From the NCBI GenBank assembly GCA_946407375.1, contig CAMJNS010000011.1, positions 1-41,770 of the forward strand: 41,770 nucleotides of DNA, in the 5' to 3' direction. Position numbers and translations under genes: made by a program. Positions 17,680 through 26,565 of this stretch are shown here, piece by piece. The stretch's first letter is position 1. Each line of letters starts with the position of its first letter. Below the pieces are notes generated by a model. The model was given only the letters and a program-made list of their open reading frames with translations, ran no database searches and had not been told where the DNA came from. The stretch is from an uncultured bacterium (GTDB lineage Bacteria > Muiribacteriota > Ozemobacteria > Ozemobacterales > Ozemobacteraceae).

Positions 17680-17706
17680 AAAAAATAAGATTTATCTTAT
17701 TTTTTT
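17680..17706. terminator. AT-rich bidirectional terminator-like hairpin
   Basis: ATAAGAT-TT-ATCTTAT flanked by an A run on the left and a T run on the right. It sits between gdhA and the promoter at 17639 and may insulate the two genes. Confidence 0.45.
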
Positions 17707-17758
17707 GTATTTATAGTTGTTGGTAGTTATTGTAGTTGTTGTTACGGAAAAAGCCATA

Positions 17759-17792
17759 TCATTGCGAGCTGTAGGCGTGGCAATTCAGTTTT
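17759..17792. repeat. Fragment of dispersed CATTGCGAG...GTGGCAAT repeat
   Basis: CATTGCGAGC followed by GCGTGGCAATTCAG resembles the core of the 213-bp elements at 37591 and 39875 and the fragments at 33430-33478 and 37834-37870. It lies in the 418-bp gene-free gap 17504-17921, which otherwise holds a promoter, leader repeats and two terminator hairpins. Confidence 0.6.
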
Positions 17793-17826
17793 AATAATAA
17801 TTATTATTGTTTGTTGGTCTAATATG

Positions 17827-17861
17827 AAAAAAACTGCTTTGATTTCTCAAAGCAGTTTTTT
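17827..17861 (-). terminator. Rho-independent terminator of gdhA
   Basis: ACTGCTTTG-ATTTCT-CAAAGCAGT with flanking A and T runs, 60 bp downstream of the gdhA stop; bidirectional in form. Confidence 0.9.
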
Positions 17862-17921
17862 AAATCTTAATTAGAATTAAGAAGAATAATTCCTAATTCC
17901 TCACTTCTAATTGCTAATTAA

Positions 17922-19265
17922 TTAAACAATGCCCTGTTCAAGCATAGCCTGAGCAACTTTCATGAAACCGGCAATGTTAGCACCATTGATGTAGTTGGTC
18001 TTGCCCTTAACAGTACCATGTTTTACACAAGCATCATGGATGCTCTTCATAATCTGATGGAGTTTATTGTCAACTTCTAATGGAGTCCAACCGAGTCTTT
18101 CGCTGTTCTGAGTCATTTCAAGACCAGAAACAGAAACGCCACCAGCATTTACAGCTTTGCCAGGAGCAAAGAGAATCTTGTCAGCAGCAAGTTTTGCAGC
18201 TTCAGCAGTGCAGCCCATGTTAGATACTTCAAGAAGCATCTTACAGCCATTCTTGATCAACAACTTAACATCGTCTTCGTTGCATTCGTTCTGAATAGCA
18301 CAGGTCATTGCAACATCGCATGGAACTTCCCAAATCTTCTTGCCTGCGAAGAATTTAGCAGATTTGAATTTGTCAGCGAAATCCTGAACTTTGTTGCGGC
18401 CAGAAGAACGCATTACAAGCATATAATCAATCTTTTCATCATCGAAGCCTTCAGATTCGGTAATATAACCGTCTGGGCCGCTGATAGCAACAACTTGAGC
18501 ACCAAGTTCAGTGAGTTTCTTAACGGTTCCCCAAGAAACGTTACCGAAACCAGAAACAACGACCTTCAAGCCCTTGAATTCTTTACCGACTCTCTTTAAC
18601 ATTTCCTGACCAAAGTAAACAGCACCATAACCAGTAGCTTCTGGTCTAATTACGCTGCCGCCCCAAGTCTGGCCTTTCCCTGTAAGAACACCAGTAAATT
18701 CATTTTTCAAGCGTTTATATTGTCCAAAGAGGTAACCGATTTCACGACCACCAACACCGATATCACCGGCTGGAACGTCTGTATCTGCACCTACATGGCG
18801 GAAAAGTTCTGTCATGAAAGACTGGCAGAATCTCATGATTTCTGCATCAGATTTTCCGTTAGGATCAAAATCAGATCCACCTTTGCCACCACCCATTGGA
18901 AGTGTAGTCAAAGAATTCTTGAAAGTCTGTTCAAAACCTAAGAACTTTAATGTATCTAAATTAACAGCTTTATGGAAACGCAAACCTCCCTTATAAGGAC
19001 CTATTGCGCTATTAAACTGAACACGGTAACCGCGGTTAATCTGAACTTCGCCTTTGTCATCAACCCATGGAACTCTGAAAGATATAGCTCTTTCTGGTTC
19101 TACCATTCTTTCTAGGATTTTTGCTTCAACCATTTTGGGGTTCTGCTGATAGACATCCCATACTGATTCACAAACTTCCTGGACTGCCTGATGGAAAAGG
19201 GGTTCATTTGGATTCTTGGCTTTCACCATTTCCATAAATTTGGCGATTTCTTCTTTTTTAGACAT
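17922..19265 (-). CDS. gdhA: NADP-type glutamate dehydrogenase
   Basis: The 447-residue protein is full length for the hexameric small-subunit glutamate dehydrogenase. It interconverts 2-oxoglutarate plus ammonium and glutamate with NAD(P)H. Visible signatures: the substrate region GYRVQFNSAIGPYKGGLRFH, the catalytic-lysine loop LPMGGGKGGSDFDP, PAGDIGVGGREIGYL, the Rossmann segment VVVSGFGNVSWGTV, and the C-terminal NAGGVSVSGLEMTQNS. Conservation with E. coli-type GdhA suggests the biosynthetic (ammonium-assimilating) form, although in fermenters it can work either way. It is monocistronic: a terminator lies downstream and a palindrome overlaps its upstream region. Codon use is skewed to preferred codons, consistent with high expression. 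Confidence 0.96.
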   Translation of the reverse strand: MSKKEEIAKFMEMVKAKNPNEPLFHQAVQEVCESVWDVYQQNPKMVEAKILERMVEPERAISFRVPWVDDKGEVQINRGYRVQFNSAIGPYKGGLRFHKAVNLDTLKFLGFEQTFKNSLTTLPMGGGKGGSDFDPNGKSDAEIMRFCQSFMTELFRHVGADTDVPAGDIGVGGREIGYLFGQYKRLKNEFTGVLTGKGQTWGGSVIRPEATGYGAVYFGQEMLKRVGKEFKGLKVVVSGFGNVSWGTVKKLTELGAQVVAISGPDGYITESEGFDDEKIDYMLVMRSSGRNKVQDFADKFKSAKFFAGKKIWEVPCDVAMTCAIQNECNEDDVKLLIKNGCKMLLEVSNMGCTAEAAKLAADKILFAPGKAVNAGGVSVSGLEMTQNSERLGWTPLEVDNKLHQIMKSIHDACVKHGTVKGKTNYINGANIAGFMKVAQAMLEQGIV

Positions 19266-19301
19266 TCAAACAATTCCTTTCATTGTCTACTATATACTTT
19301 T

Positions 19302-19340
19302 GCCCTAAGAAAAATGTTAGGGTTTAAAATTACCCTAACA
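19302..19340 (-). promoter_or_regulatory. TTAGGG/CCCTAA palindrome upstream of gdhA
   Basis: TGTTAGGGT-N8-ACCCTAACA is a perfect 9-bp-arm inverted repeat at 19315-19340, with a third CCCTAA half site at 19302-19307. It starts about 35 bp upstream of the gdhA start and could be an operator or an mRNA 5' hairpin. No terminator T run accompanies it. Confidence 0.5.
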
Positions 19341-19434
19341 CTTTATTCGATGTACATCAACTTATTTTGTAAAGATTTTTAAAGTTTGAGAATTAATGTT
19401 TGAAGTTTGAAGAATGAAGAGAGAAGAATGAAAA

Positions 19435-20832
19435 TTATTGGTTCTTCACCCAATCTTTAATTTCATTCTGAAATTTATCATAACTGATACCCGTAGCATC
19501 TTTAACAGCTCGTTCAATGTCATTTCCCTTTCCAATTGAAGTTAAAAGCTTATCAAAACTTTGTTCACCATAATTATCCGACATACAGCGTATAGCGATG
19601 TAAGAAGCTATATAAGCTCTTTTAATATCTCTACGTTCTGAACTATTCATATAAGTAGAAACTTTATTTAATGGAATAAATAATTCTTCCTCAATAAAAT
19701 CTTTTTGTAAAATTTTTTCATAATCTGATCTTATGATTTCAGGTGAACCAAAACTAATTGAGTATTCCAAATATTGGGCTAATCCCTCATGAACCCAAGT
19801 CGGAGCATTAAAACCTTTGGTTTTAAGATTTATTATAGTATGAGTGAATTCATGAGCAAGTAACCCTTTAACATAAACTTCGTCTTTATAGCCATATTTT
19901 AAGGGAACTTCAATAGTTATACCACAAGCTTGAGCAGCCGACCAATTTTCTGCTCTTTTGTAATAATCATCAGTTAAGTAAAAAATAACATTAATTTTTA
20001 CATCTGGATCGAAATTTAAAAAATTGGTAACTTCATCGTAAATATCTTCTAATGATTCCGAGGTTAAATCACCTAAATCATCTTTTGAAGCTCCTGCAAA
20101 AGATAAAACAAAGTGCGAATCTTCATCTTTAGTGAAACCTTCTGTAGATGCTAAATGTTCTTTAGCTTTACGAATCAAATCTTCTATATCTTCTATGTCA
20201 TCATTATCTTTACAGAATTCTAAAGCTTTTTCACAATACTCTACTGTTTTTTCATAATCTTCAAGTTGGAAACTGCATTTCCCTGCAAAGAAAAGAATTA
20301 AATAATCATCAAAATTTTTATTTAAATATATATCGAATTTTTCAAGAGCTTTTTCGTAATTTTGATTTTTAAAATATGCCCACCCACATAATCCTGCAGT
20401 GTTTACACCATTCGGATTACAAATCAGTGCTGTTTCGTAATGCTCAATAGCCCTCTCAAATTCATCAATATGGAAATAAATATCTCCCCATATTGTTTCT
20501 AAGAAAAAATTATCTTGTATTAAATCATAAGCTTCTAATAGTAGTTCTTCATTATTTTCGTAAGGTAATTCTCGCTGCAGATACACTTTTTTTAAAAGAA
20601 AAGAAGCTAAATCTATTTTGAGATTATTGTTAGAATTATCATTTTTTACTTTTAATCTTAAATTATCTATTATATTTTCAAGATTTGAATCTAAGCTCTT
20701 AATTTTTTTTATTTGTTCTTGAAGTTCAAGATCAACAGGTTTTAATTGATCAAAGAATATTACAGGCTCTGACTGAGCAGGATATAGGGTTAGAAAAAAG
20801 AAAAGAGCTGTTATTAGCAATAATCTTTTCAT
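19435..20832 (-). CDS. Secreted TPR-gluzincin metallopeptidase (copy A)
   Basis: The protein has 465 residues. A signal peptide at about 1-21 (MKRLLLITALFFFLTLYPAQS) predicts export. The N-terminal half contains TPR repeats (WGDIYFHIDEFERAIEHYETAL; WAYFKNQNYEKALEKFDIYL; GKCSFQLEDYEKTVEYCEKAL). The C-terminal half has LLAHEFTHTIINL with the zinc-binding HEFTH near residue 328 and WVHEGLAQYLEY providing the third zinc ligand (Glu), as in M1/peptidase MA-like gluzincins. It ends with a WVKNQ tail shared with its paralogue at 20923. The tandem duplicates share order and motifs but are clearly diverged. The start at 20832 is supported by AGGGAT just upstream. Substrate unknown. Confidence 0.85.
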   Translation of the reverse strand: MKRLLLITALFFFLTLYPAQSEPVIFFDQLKPVDLELQEQIKKIKSLDSNLENIIDNLRLKVKNDNSNNNLKIDLASFLLKKVYLQRELPYENNEELLLEAYDLIQDNFFLETIWGDIYFHIDEFERAIEHYETALICNPNGVNTAGLCGWAYFKNQNYEKALEKFDIYLNKNFDDYLILFFAGKCSFQLEDYEKTVEYCEKALEFCKDNDDIEDIEDLIRKAKEHLASTEGFTKDEDSHFVLSFAGASKDDLGDLTSESLEDIYDEVTNFLNFDPDVKINVIFYLTDDYYKRAENWSAAQACGITIEVPLKYGYKDEVYVKGLLAHEFTHTIINLKTKGFNAPTWVHEGLAQYLEYSISFGSPEIIRSDYEKILQKDFIEEELFIPLNKVSTYMNSSERRDIKRAYIASYIAIRCMSDNYGEQSFDKLLTSIGKGNDIERAVKDATGISYDKFQNEIKDWVKNQ

Positions 20833-20922
20833 ATCATCCCTTTAAATAGAAACTAGATTAGAACATTAATAAATAGAAAGCTAAAATATAAGAATAAAAA
20901 ATCTAATTCTCTTTATTAAAAA

Positions 20923-22323
20923 TTATTGATTCTTAATCCATTCTTTTAAGTCATCTTGGAAATCAGAATAATCGCTACCAGTAGCATCTTTAACGGCTTC
21001 ATTAATACCTTTTCCTTTTCCCAAAGAAGTAAGAAGAGTATCAAAGCTCTGCTCGCCATATAAATCAGCCATGCAACGAACAGCCATATAAGCTGCCACA
21101 TAGCCTCTAACAATATCTTTACGGTCATTACTTCCAATATAAGAGGGAATCTTATTTAAAGGAATAAACATACCATTTTCTATAAAGTCATTTTGAAGAA
21201 CACCTTCAAAATCAGAACGTATGACATCAGGAGAGCCATAAGAAGTAGAATATTCTTGATATTGTGCTAACCCTTCGTGAACCCATAATGGAGCTCTATT
21301 ATTTGTTTTAAGATTAATAATTGTATGAGTAAATTCGTGAGCTAATGTGCCTTTTACGTAGTTTTCATCTTTATACCCAGTTTTCAAAGGTATCATAATT
21401 TTAAGGCCATTTGCAGCAGCGGCAGACCAGCCCTGCCCCATCTTGTAATAATCTTCTGTAAGGAAAAAAACGACATTAAACCTAACATCAGGATTACAAT
21501 TAAGAAGGTCGGTAACATCATAATATATTTCATTTAACATATCAAAAGTGATATCACCCAAGTCATCTCTAGAATTACCTGCAAAGGTAATTACAAATCT
21601 TTGATCTTCATCTTGAGTAGAGTCATTAGTTGAGGCTAATGATTCTTTTGCTTTTCTTATTAATTCTTCTATTTCATGACGTCTACTACCGTCTTCACAA
21701 TTTTCCAAGGCTTTTTCCCAATATTCGATAGCTTCATCAAATTCATTAAGTTCATATTTACATCTACCTGCTGATGATAAGAAAATAAAGTCTGTTGGAT
21801 TCTTTGCAAGGTAAGTTTCAATATAATCTAATGCCTTTTCATAATTTAGATTATTAAGATATGCGATTCCACACTTACCTGTAACCTCAATATCATTAGA
21901 GTTTTGGTTTAAAGCATTTTCATAATGACTTATACTAGCTTCAAAATCTCCCTTATGTAATAATATGTCTCCCCAAAAAGATTCTACATAAAAATTGTTT
22001 GGCAATAACTCAGAAGCTTCGAACAACAATGGTTCGTTATTTTCATAAGGATATTCTCTTTGTAAAATAACCTTTTTTAAAAGGAAAGCTGCTAAATCTA
22101 CTTTTGTATCTTCTTTACATTCTGGGTCTTGAGCAGCATTTCTTAGCCCAGTAATAATATCATCTAATTCATTACCTAAGAATTGAATATTTTTTATTGT
22201 TTTTTGTAATTCTGGAGTAGCAGGTTTTAATTTTTCTTTAAATACAAAAATAGACTCAGCTGTAGCAGATAATGTCAAATATAATAAGAAGAATGTAGTA
22301 AAAAAAACTGTTCTTTTGTTCAT
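20923..22323 (-). CDS. Secreted TPR-gluzincin metallopeptidase (copy B)
   Basis: I use ATG 22321-22323 (MNKRTVFFTTFFLLYLTLSATAES; 466 residues) because it gives a proper signal peptide and has AGAGG just upstream. An in-frame ATG 24 bp further up would add eight residues before it. Four TPR-like units span about residues 110-240. The zinc site is HEFTH near residue 328 with WVHEGLAQYQEY after it. A C-terminal SLGKGKGINEAVKDATG block ends the protein, as in copy A. The gap to copy A is 90 bp with no terminator seen, so both may be co-transcribed from the promoter at 22388. Secreted proteolysis or peptidoglycan-associated roles are possible; the family does not decide. Confidence 0.85.
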   Translation of the reverse strand: MNKRTVFFTTFFLLYLTLSATAESIFVFKEKLKPATPELQKTIKNIQFLGNELDDIITGLRNAAQDPECKEDTKVDLAAFLLKKVILQREYPYENNEPLLFEASELLPNNFYVESFWGDILLHKGDFEASISHYENALNQNSNDIEVTGKCGIAYLNNLNYEKALDYIETYLAKNPTDFIFLSSAGRCKYELNEFDEAIEYWEKALENCEDGSRRHEIEELIRKAKESLASTNDSTQDEDQRFVITFAGNSRDDLGDITFDMLNEIYYDVTDLLNCNPDVRFNVVFFLTEDYYKMGQGWSAAAANGLKIMIPLKTGYKDENYVKGTLAHEFTHTIINLKTNNRAPLWVHEGLAQYQEYSTSYGSPDVIRSDFEGVLQNDFIENGMFIPLNKIPSYIGSNDRKDIVRGYVAAYMAVRCMADLYGEQSFDTLLTSLGKGKGINEAVKDATGSDYSDFQDDLKEWIKNQ

Positions 22324-22357
22324 AATTCCTCTAATAAACATAATCATGAAAAAATAA

Positions 22358-22393
22358 ACTTAATAGTTATCTAAAACTATTAAGTCTATTATA
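22358..22393 (-). promoter_or_regulatory. Extended -10 promoter with palindrome, metallopeptidase operon
   Basis: Minus strand TG-T-TATAAT (22388-22393) is an extended -10. Immediately downstream lies the inverted repeat ACTTAATAGTT-N6-AACTATTAAGT (22358-22385, 11-bp arms), covering the expected start site. An operator or 5' hairpin is likely; no good -35 is visible. Confidence 0.5.
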
Positions 22394-22445
22394 ACAGATT
22401 TTTTTAAGATAAGATATAAGATTTAAGATATAAGATTCAAGATAG

Positions 22446-22489
22446 AAAAAAAAAAAAAAAAATAAGCTTGGTTTTTCCCCAAGCTTATT
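22446..22489 (-). terminator. Rho-independent terminator of the chaperone cluster after dnaJ
   Basis: AATAAGCTTGG and CCAAGCTTATT form an 11-bp stem around a short T-rich loop. On the minus strand the stem is followed by about 17 T residues. It lies 90 bp past the dnaJ stop. Confidence 0.9.
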
Positions 22490-22577
22490 TTTTGTTGGTC
22501 GTCGGTAATGATTGTTTTTTTGAATTTAACAATAAAAACAATAACTACTAACAACAATAATTACTATTTATTTTGGC

Positions 22578-23705
22578 TTATCCGCCAAGAGCTTGTTTAA
22601 CCTTATCAAAGAAACTCTTGCTAGAACCTATGCCAGTAGCTTTTGATTCTGGGTCTTCTTCTGCTAACTGCTTTAGCAATTCTCTTTGTTTAGCAGTTAA
22701 ATCAGTAGGAGTTCTAACGAATATCTTCACAAGTTGGTCACCTTCACCATTTCTGAAGGATTTAACTCCGTATCCACGTAATCTGAAAGTCTTACCAGTT
22801 TGTGTACCAGCAGGAATCTTAATCTTAACAACACCTTTTAAAGTTGGAACTTCAATTTCTCCACCTAAAGCAGCTAATGGGAAAGTAATATCTTTTTCAC
22901 AAATAATATCATCCCCTACCCTATCAAAGAAATCATGTTTTCCAACGGTAATGAAAATATAAAGACTTCCGCTAGGACCGCCTTTTTCTCCTGCTTCACC
23001 TTCGCCAGAAAGTTTAAGTTTTTGACCAGTTTCAACACCTGCAGGAATCTTAACTTTCAATTTAGCGGACTGTTTTAGACGACCAGTTCCACTACAAGTT
23101 TTACAAGGTTTATCTATTATTTCGCCTTCACCCTGACATTGGTGACAGGTTTGTTGAATAGTGAAGAAACCTTGAGAAATAGAAACTGTTCCTCGTCCTT
23201 TACAAACAGGACATTGTTTACGTGAAGTTCCAGGTTCTGCACCAGAACCTGCGCAAGTAGTACAAGCAACAGATTTTTGAACTGTTATTTCCTTTTCACA
23301 GCCAAATACTGCTTCTTCAAAACTAATATCTAAATCATATCTTAAATCTGCTCCACGGCGAGGACCATTTCTTCTTTGACTTGAAGAACCTCCACCAAAG
23401 AAATCAGAGAAAATATCACCAAAAATATCGCCAAATCCGCTGAAACCTCCGCCAAAACCACCACCTGCGAAAGCATTTGGATCTATTCCGGCGTGACCAA
23501 ACTGGTCATAAGCAGCACGTTTTTGAGAATCAGATAATACCTGATAAGCCTCATTTATCTCCTTGAATTTTTCAACGGCATCAGCGCTTTTGTTTACGTC
23601 AGGGTGATACTGACGAGCAAGACCACGAAATGCTTTTTTAATTTCGGCATCGCTAGCATTCTTGGGAACCCCAAGGACTTCATAATAATCACGTTTGGCA
23701 GCCAT
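22578..23705 (-). CDS. dnaJ: Chaperone DnaJ (Hsp40)
   Basis: The 375-residue co-chaperone stimulates DnaK ATPase and delivers unfolded clients. Domains in order: J domain (about 1-70) with the HPD motif (ARQYHPDVN), a Gly/Phe-rich linker ([17 protein letters not shown]), the zinc domain with four CxxCxGxG repeats ([32 protein letters not shown]), then the C-terminal substrate-binding domains. All key residues are present. It is last in the cluster, 138 bp after dnaK, a gap holding AAGATA-type short repeats, and is followed by a strong terminator. Confidence 0.97.
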   Translation of the reverse strand: MAAKRDYYEVLGVPKNASDAEIKKAFRGLARQYHPDVNKSADAVEKFKEINEAYQVLSDSQKRAAYDQFGHAGIDPNAFAGGGFGGGFSGFGDIFGDIFSDFFGGGSSSQRRNGPRRGADLRYDLDISFEEAVFGCEKEITVQKSVACTTCAGSGAEPGTSRKQCPVCKGRGTVSISQGFFTIQQTCHQCQGEGEIIDKPCKTCSGTGRLKQSAKLKVKIPAGVETGQKLKLSGEGEAGEKGGPSGSLYIFITVGKHDFFDRVGDDIICEKDITFPLAALGGEIEVPTLKGVVKIKIPAGTQTGKTFRLRGYGVKSFRNGEGDQLVKIFVRTPTDLTAKQRELLKQLAEEDPESKATGIGSSKSFFDKVKQALGG

Positions 23706-23843
23706 TATTTGTCAACTCCGTTAATTAAGATATAAGACGCAAGATGCAAGACTCAAGATACAAGCTATAACTTATATTTCAATATATAGTCATTTGACTT
23801 TTTCTTTAATCTCCATCTTTGGTCTTATATCTTATAACTTAAA

Positions 23844-25736
23844 TTATGCTTTCTTGAATTCAGCATCTACAACATTGTCGTCATTGCTAGACGAAGAGGC
23901 TTCGTTTCCACCAGCAGCAGCTTCCTGATAAGCTTGTTGATAAGCAGATGGATCAACCTGTGGACCACCCTGTGCTCCAGCAGCACCACCCTGTTGCTGA
24001 TAGAGAACCTGACCAATCTTCTGAGCAACCTGTTGTAATTCTTCAAACTTAGATTTAATTAAAGCATCATCAGTACCCTGAAGTGCGGTCTTGAGTTCAT
24101 CTAGTTTGGTTTGAACTTCATTCTTAACATCAGCAGGAACCTTGTCGCCAAGATCTTTCATAGTCTTTTCCAACTGGTAAGAGAATGATTCAGCCTGGTT
24201 CTTAGTTTCAATGCTTTCTTTTATCTTAGCATCTTCTTTTGCAAACTGTTCAGCTTTCTTTATCATTTCATCTATTTCAGATTTATTGAGAGCGGAACCG
24301 TTTGTTACAGTAATCTTCTGTTCCTTACCAGTTCCAAGGTCTTTTGCAGAAACATTAACAATACCGTTTGCGTCGATATCAAATGTAACTTCGATTTGAG
24401 GAATACCACGAGGAGCTGGAGCAATACCAACTAAATCGAAACGACCAAGGGTCTTGTTTGCAGAAGCCATTGAACGTTCACCTTGAAGAACGTGAACAGA
24501 AACTGCTGGCTGATTGTCTGCAGCAGTAGAGAATACCTGACTCTTCTTAGTAGGAATTGTAGTGTTACGTGGAATCAATGTAGTCATAACGCCACCGAGA
24601 GTTTCAATACCAAGAGAAAGTGGAGTTACATCGAGGAGAAGAATATCTTTTACATCACCAGTAAGAACACCAGCCTGAGTAGCAGCACCCATAGCAACAC
24701 ATTCCATTGGGTCTACACCACGTTCTGGTTCTTTGCCGAAGTGGTCTTTCAATAATTTCTGAATTACTGGCATTCTTGTTGGACCACCAACCATAACGAT
24801 ATGGTCGATATCACTTCTCTTGAGGTCAGCATCATTAAGAGCGTTATCAATAGGAGCTTTACATCTTTCAACAACTTCTTCAACCAACTGTTCAAGTTTA
24901 GAACGAGTCAAAGTGATGTTCAAGTGTTTTGGACCTTCCTGAGTAGCAGTAATAAATGGAAGGTTGATGTCTGTCTGAGTAGTTGTAGACAATTCAATCT
25001 TAGCCTTTTCAGCAGCTTCTCTAACTCTCTGATGAGCCATTGAGTCTTTAGAAAGATCAATACCATCAGTTCTTTGGAATTCGCCTTCAATATACTTTAT
25101 AAGGAGGTTATCCATATCGGTGCCGCCCAACTGAGTATCACCGTTAGTAGAAAGAACTTCGAATACACCATTGCTGAGTTCAAGAATAGTAACATCCAAT
25201 GTGCCGCCACCAAGGTCGAATACAAGAATCTTTCTGTCGCCTTGATTGTGGTCAAGACCATAAGCAAGAGCAGCAGCTGTTGGTTCATTAACGAGTCTCT
25301 TAACTGTTAAACCAGCGATAGCACCAGCATCTTTTGTTGCCTGACGTTGAGCATCATCAAAATAAGCAGGAACAGTAATAACTGCTTCGGTTACTGTATC
25401 ATTCAAAAATGCTTCTGCGTCTCTTTTAATCTTTTGAAGAATTGCTGCTGAAATTTCTTGAGGAGTGTATTCTTTACCATCAATATTGTATTTATATTTA
25501 GAACCCATTTTTCTCTTAGCAGCAATGATGGTTCTGTCTGGGTTTGTAGTAGCCTGACGTCTTGCTGGTTCACCTATAAGTCTCTGACCGTCTTTAGTGA
25601 ATGCAACTACGCTTGGGAAAGCTTTGCCGCCGATGGAGTTACCTTCAGCGCTTGGAATAATAACGGGCTTACCGCCTTCAATAACGGCAGCAGCTGAATT
25701 TGATGTACCAAGGTCAATACCAATGATTTTAGACAT
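23844..25736 (-). CDS. dnaK: Chaperone DnaK (Hsp70)
   Basis: The 630-residue cytosolic ATP-dependent chaperone starts [21 protein letters not shown]. It has the nucleotide-binding domain with [16 protein letters not shown] and the adenosine motif [14 protein letters not shown], the linker DVLLLD-like sequence [14 protein letters not shown], the substrate-binding beta domain and a helical lid. A Gln/Gly/Ala-rich tail leads to a C-terminal [12 protein letters not shown], close to the EEVKD-like end of Gram-negative DnaKs. Its RBS AGGAG lies nine bases before ATG. It follows grpE by 23 bp and is clearly co-transcribed with it. Confidence 0.98.
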   Translation of the reverse strand: MSKIIGIDLGTSNSAAAVIEGGKPVIIPSAEGNSIGGKAFPSVVAFTKDGQRLIGEPARRQATTNPDRTIIAAKRKMGSKYKYNIDGKEYTPQEISAAILQKIKRDAEAFLNDTVTEAVITVPAYFDDAQRQATKDAGAIAGLTVKRLVNEPTAAALAYGLDHNQGDRKILVFDLGGGTLDVTILELSNGVFEVLSTNGDTQLGGTDMDNLLIKYIEGEFQRTDGIDLSKDSMAHQRVREAAEKAKIELSTTTQTDINLPFITATQEGPKHLNITLTRSKLEQLVEEVVERCKAPIDNALNDADLKRSDIDHIVMVGGPTRMPVIQKLLKDHFGKEPERGVDPMECVAMGAATQAGVLTGDVKDILLLDVTPLSLGIETLGGVMTTLIPRNTTIPTKKSQVFSTAADNQPAVSVHVLQGERSMASANKTLGRFDLVGIAPAPRGIPQIEVTFDIDANGIVNVSAKDLGTGKEQKITVTNGSALNKSEIDEMIKKAEQFAKEDAKIKESIETKNQAESFSYQLEKTMKDLGDKVPADVKNEVQTKLDELKTALQGTDDALIKSKFEELQQVAQKIGQVLYQQQGGAAGAQGGPQVDPSAYQQAYQEAAAGGNEASSSSNDDNVVDAEFKKA

Positions 25737-25759
25737 AATCTATATCTCCTTTTAGAAAT

Positions 25760-26410
25760 TTACTTTTTATTAACAACAACTTTTGCGCAACGTAAAACTT
25801 GATCTTTGAACGTGTAACCCTTTTCAAAAACCTGGATTACCTCATCATCTTCCTTATCAGGAATACTTTGATTCATCATAGCTTCCTGACAATTTGGATC
25901 GAATTTCTTACCCATAGCTTCAATTTCCTTCAGACCTTCTTTTGTAAGCATATCTGAGAATTGAATTGAAAACATTTCCAAGCCATCCATGACTTTTTTA
26001 TCTATTTCACTCTTTGCACAAATTTCCATAACTTTATCAAGAGTGTCCATTACAGGAAGAAGTTTCTTTAAAAAATCAAAAACTCCACGGTCACGAGATT
26101 CGGCTTTTTCCTTAGCAGTACGTTTCTGCAAATTCTGATAATCTGCTAGAGCAGTAAGATACCTGCGTTTTGTATCTTCAAGTGCTTTGGCCAATTCTTT
26201 TATTCTGCTAGCTTCAGATTGTGGTTCTTCTTCAGAATTGACTTCTTTTTTTGAAGAATCTTCTTTTTCTTCAACTCTATCAGAAGTGGGCTCAGCAACA
26301 GAAGATTTATTTTCTTCTTTGCTTTCGGCTTCTTTTTGGGTTTCATTTTCTGAAGCATTTTGCTCTTTATTGGTCATTTTATTTTTCCTCTTTTTAAACC
26401 AAGATAACAT
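25760..26410 (-). CDS. grpE: Nucleotide exchange factor GrpE
   Basis: Up to 216 residues: an acidic, low-complexity N-terminal tail, a long coiled coil (about 70-120: ALEDTKRRYLTALADYQNLQKR) and the C-terminal beta domain ending DQVLRCAKVVVNKK, which catalyses ADP release from DnaK. Two starts are plausible. ATG 26410 (MLSWFKKRKNK) has AGG eight bases upstream. ATG 26377 (MTNKEQN) has a stronger AGAGG nine bases upstream and would give 205 residues. It is the first of the grpE-dnaK pair; its upstream region holds an inverted repeat and a dispersed repeat. Confidence 0.93.
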   Translation of the reverse strand: MLSWFKKRKNKMTNKEQNASENETQKEAESKEENKSSVAEPTSDRVEEKEDSSKKEVNSEEEPQSEASRIKELAKALEDTKRRYLTALADYQNLQKRTAKEKAESRDRGVFDFLKKLLPVMDTLDKVMEICAKSEIDKKVMDGLEMFSIQFSDMLTKEGLKEIEAMGKKFDPNCQEAMMNQSIPDKEDDEVIQVFEKGYTFKDQVLRCAKVVVNKK

Positions 26411-26444
26411 TATGTTTACCTGTTAAAAAATGCCTTTTGGAATT

Positions 26445-26470
26445 CTTATTTATACTATTGCATAAATAAG
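26445..26470 (-). promoter_or_regulatory. Inverted repeat upstream of grpE
   Basis: CTTATTTAT-N8-ATAAATAAG, perfect 9-bp arms, 35 bp upstream of the longer grpE start. It contains an AGTATAAAT -10-like sequence on the minus strand. It may control grpE-dnaK-dnaJ separately from the groE genes; it does not match CIRCE. Confidence 0.4.
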
Positions 26471-26553
26471 CCCCCTCAGTCACTGCATTGTTTTACAATG
26501 TAGCTACTTCTGTCGAACTATAGCTCGACAGCTCCCCTGCAAGCAGGGGAGCA
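26471..26553. repeat. Dispersed palindromic repeat between groEL1 and grpE
   Basis: It consists of CCCCCTCAGTCAC, the inverted pair CATTGTTTTACAATG, CTGTCGAACTATAGCTCGACAG and the hairpin GCTCCCCTGC-AA-GCAGGGGAGC, followed by a T run on the plus strand. The same beginning and end modules (TGCTCCCC...GGGGAGCTG...GTGACTGAGGGGGC, reverse orientation) occur inside the coding region at 34221-34335. The last hairpin with TTTTTT could end plus-strand transcription. Confidence 0.7.
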
Positions 26554-26565
26554 CTTTTTTAGGGT

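Noticed and set aside
20833..20922. Separate promoter for metallopeptidase copy A
   Set aside because: The 90-bp AT-rich spacer shows no convincing -35/-10 pair; co-transcription with copy B is as likely.
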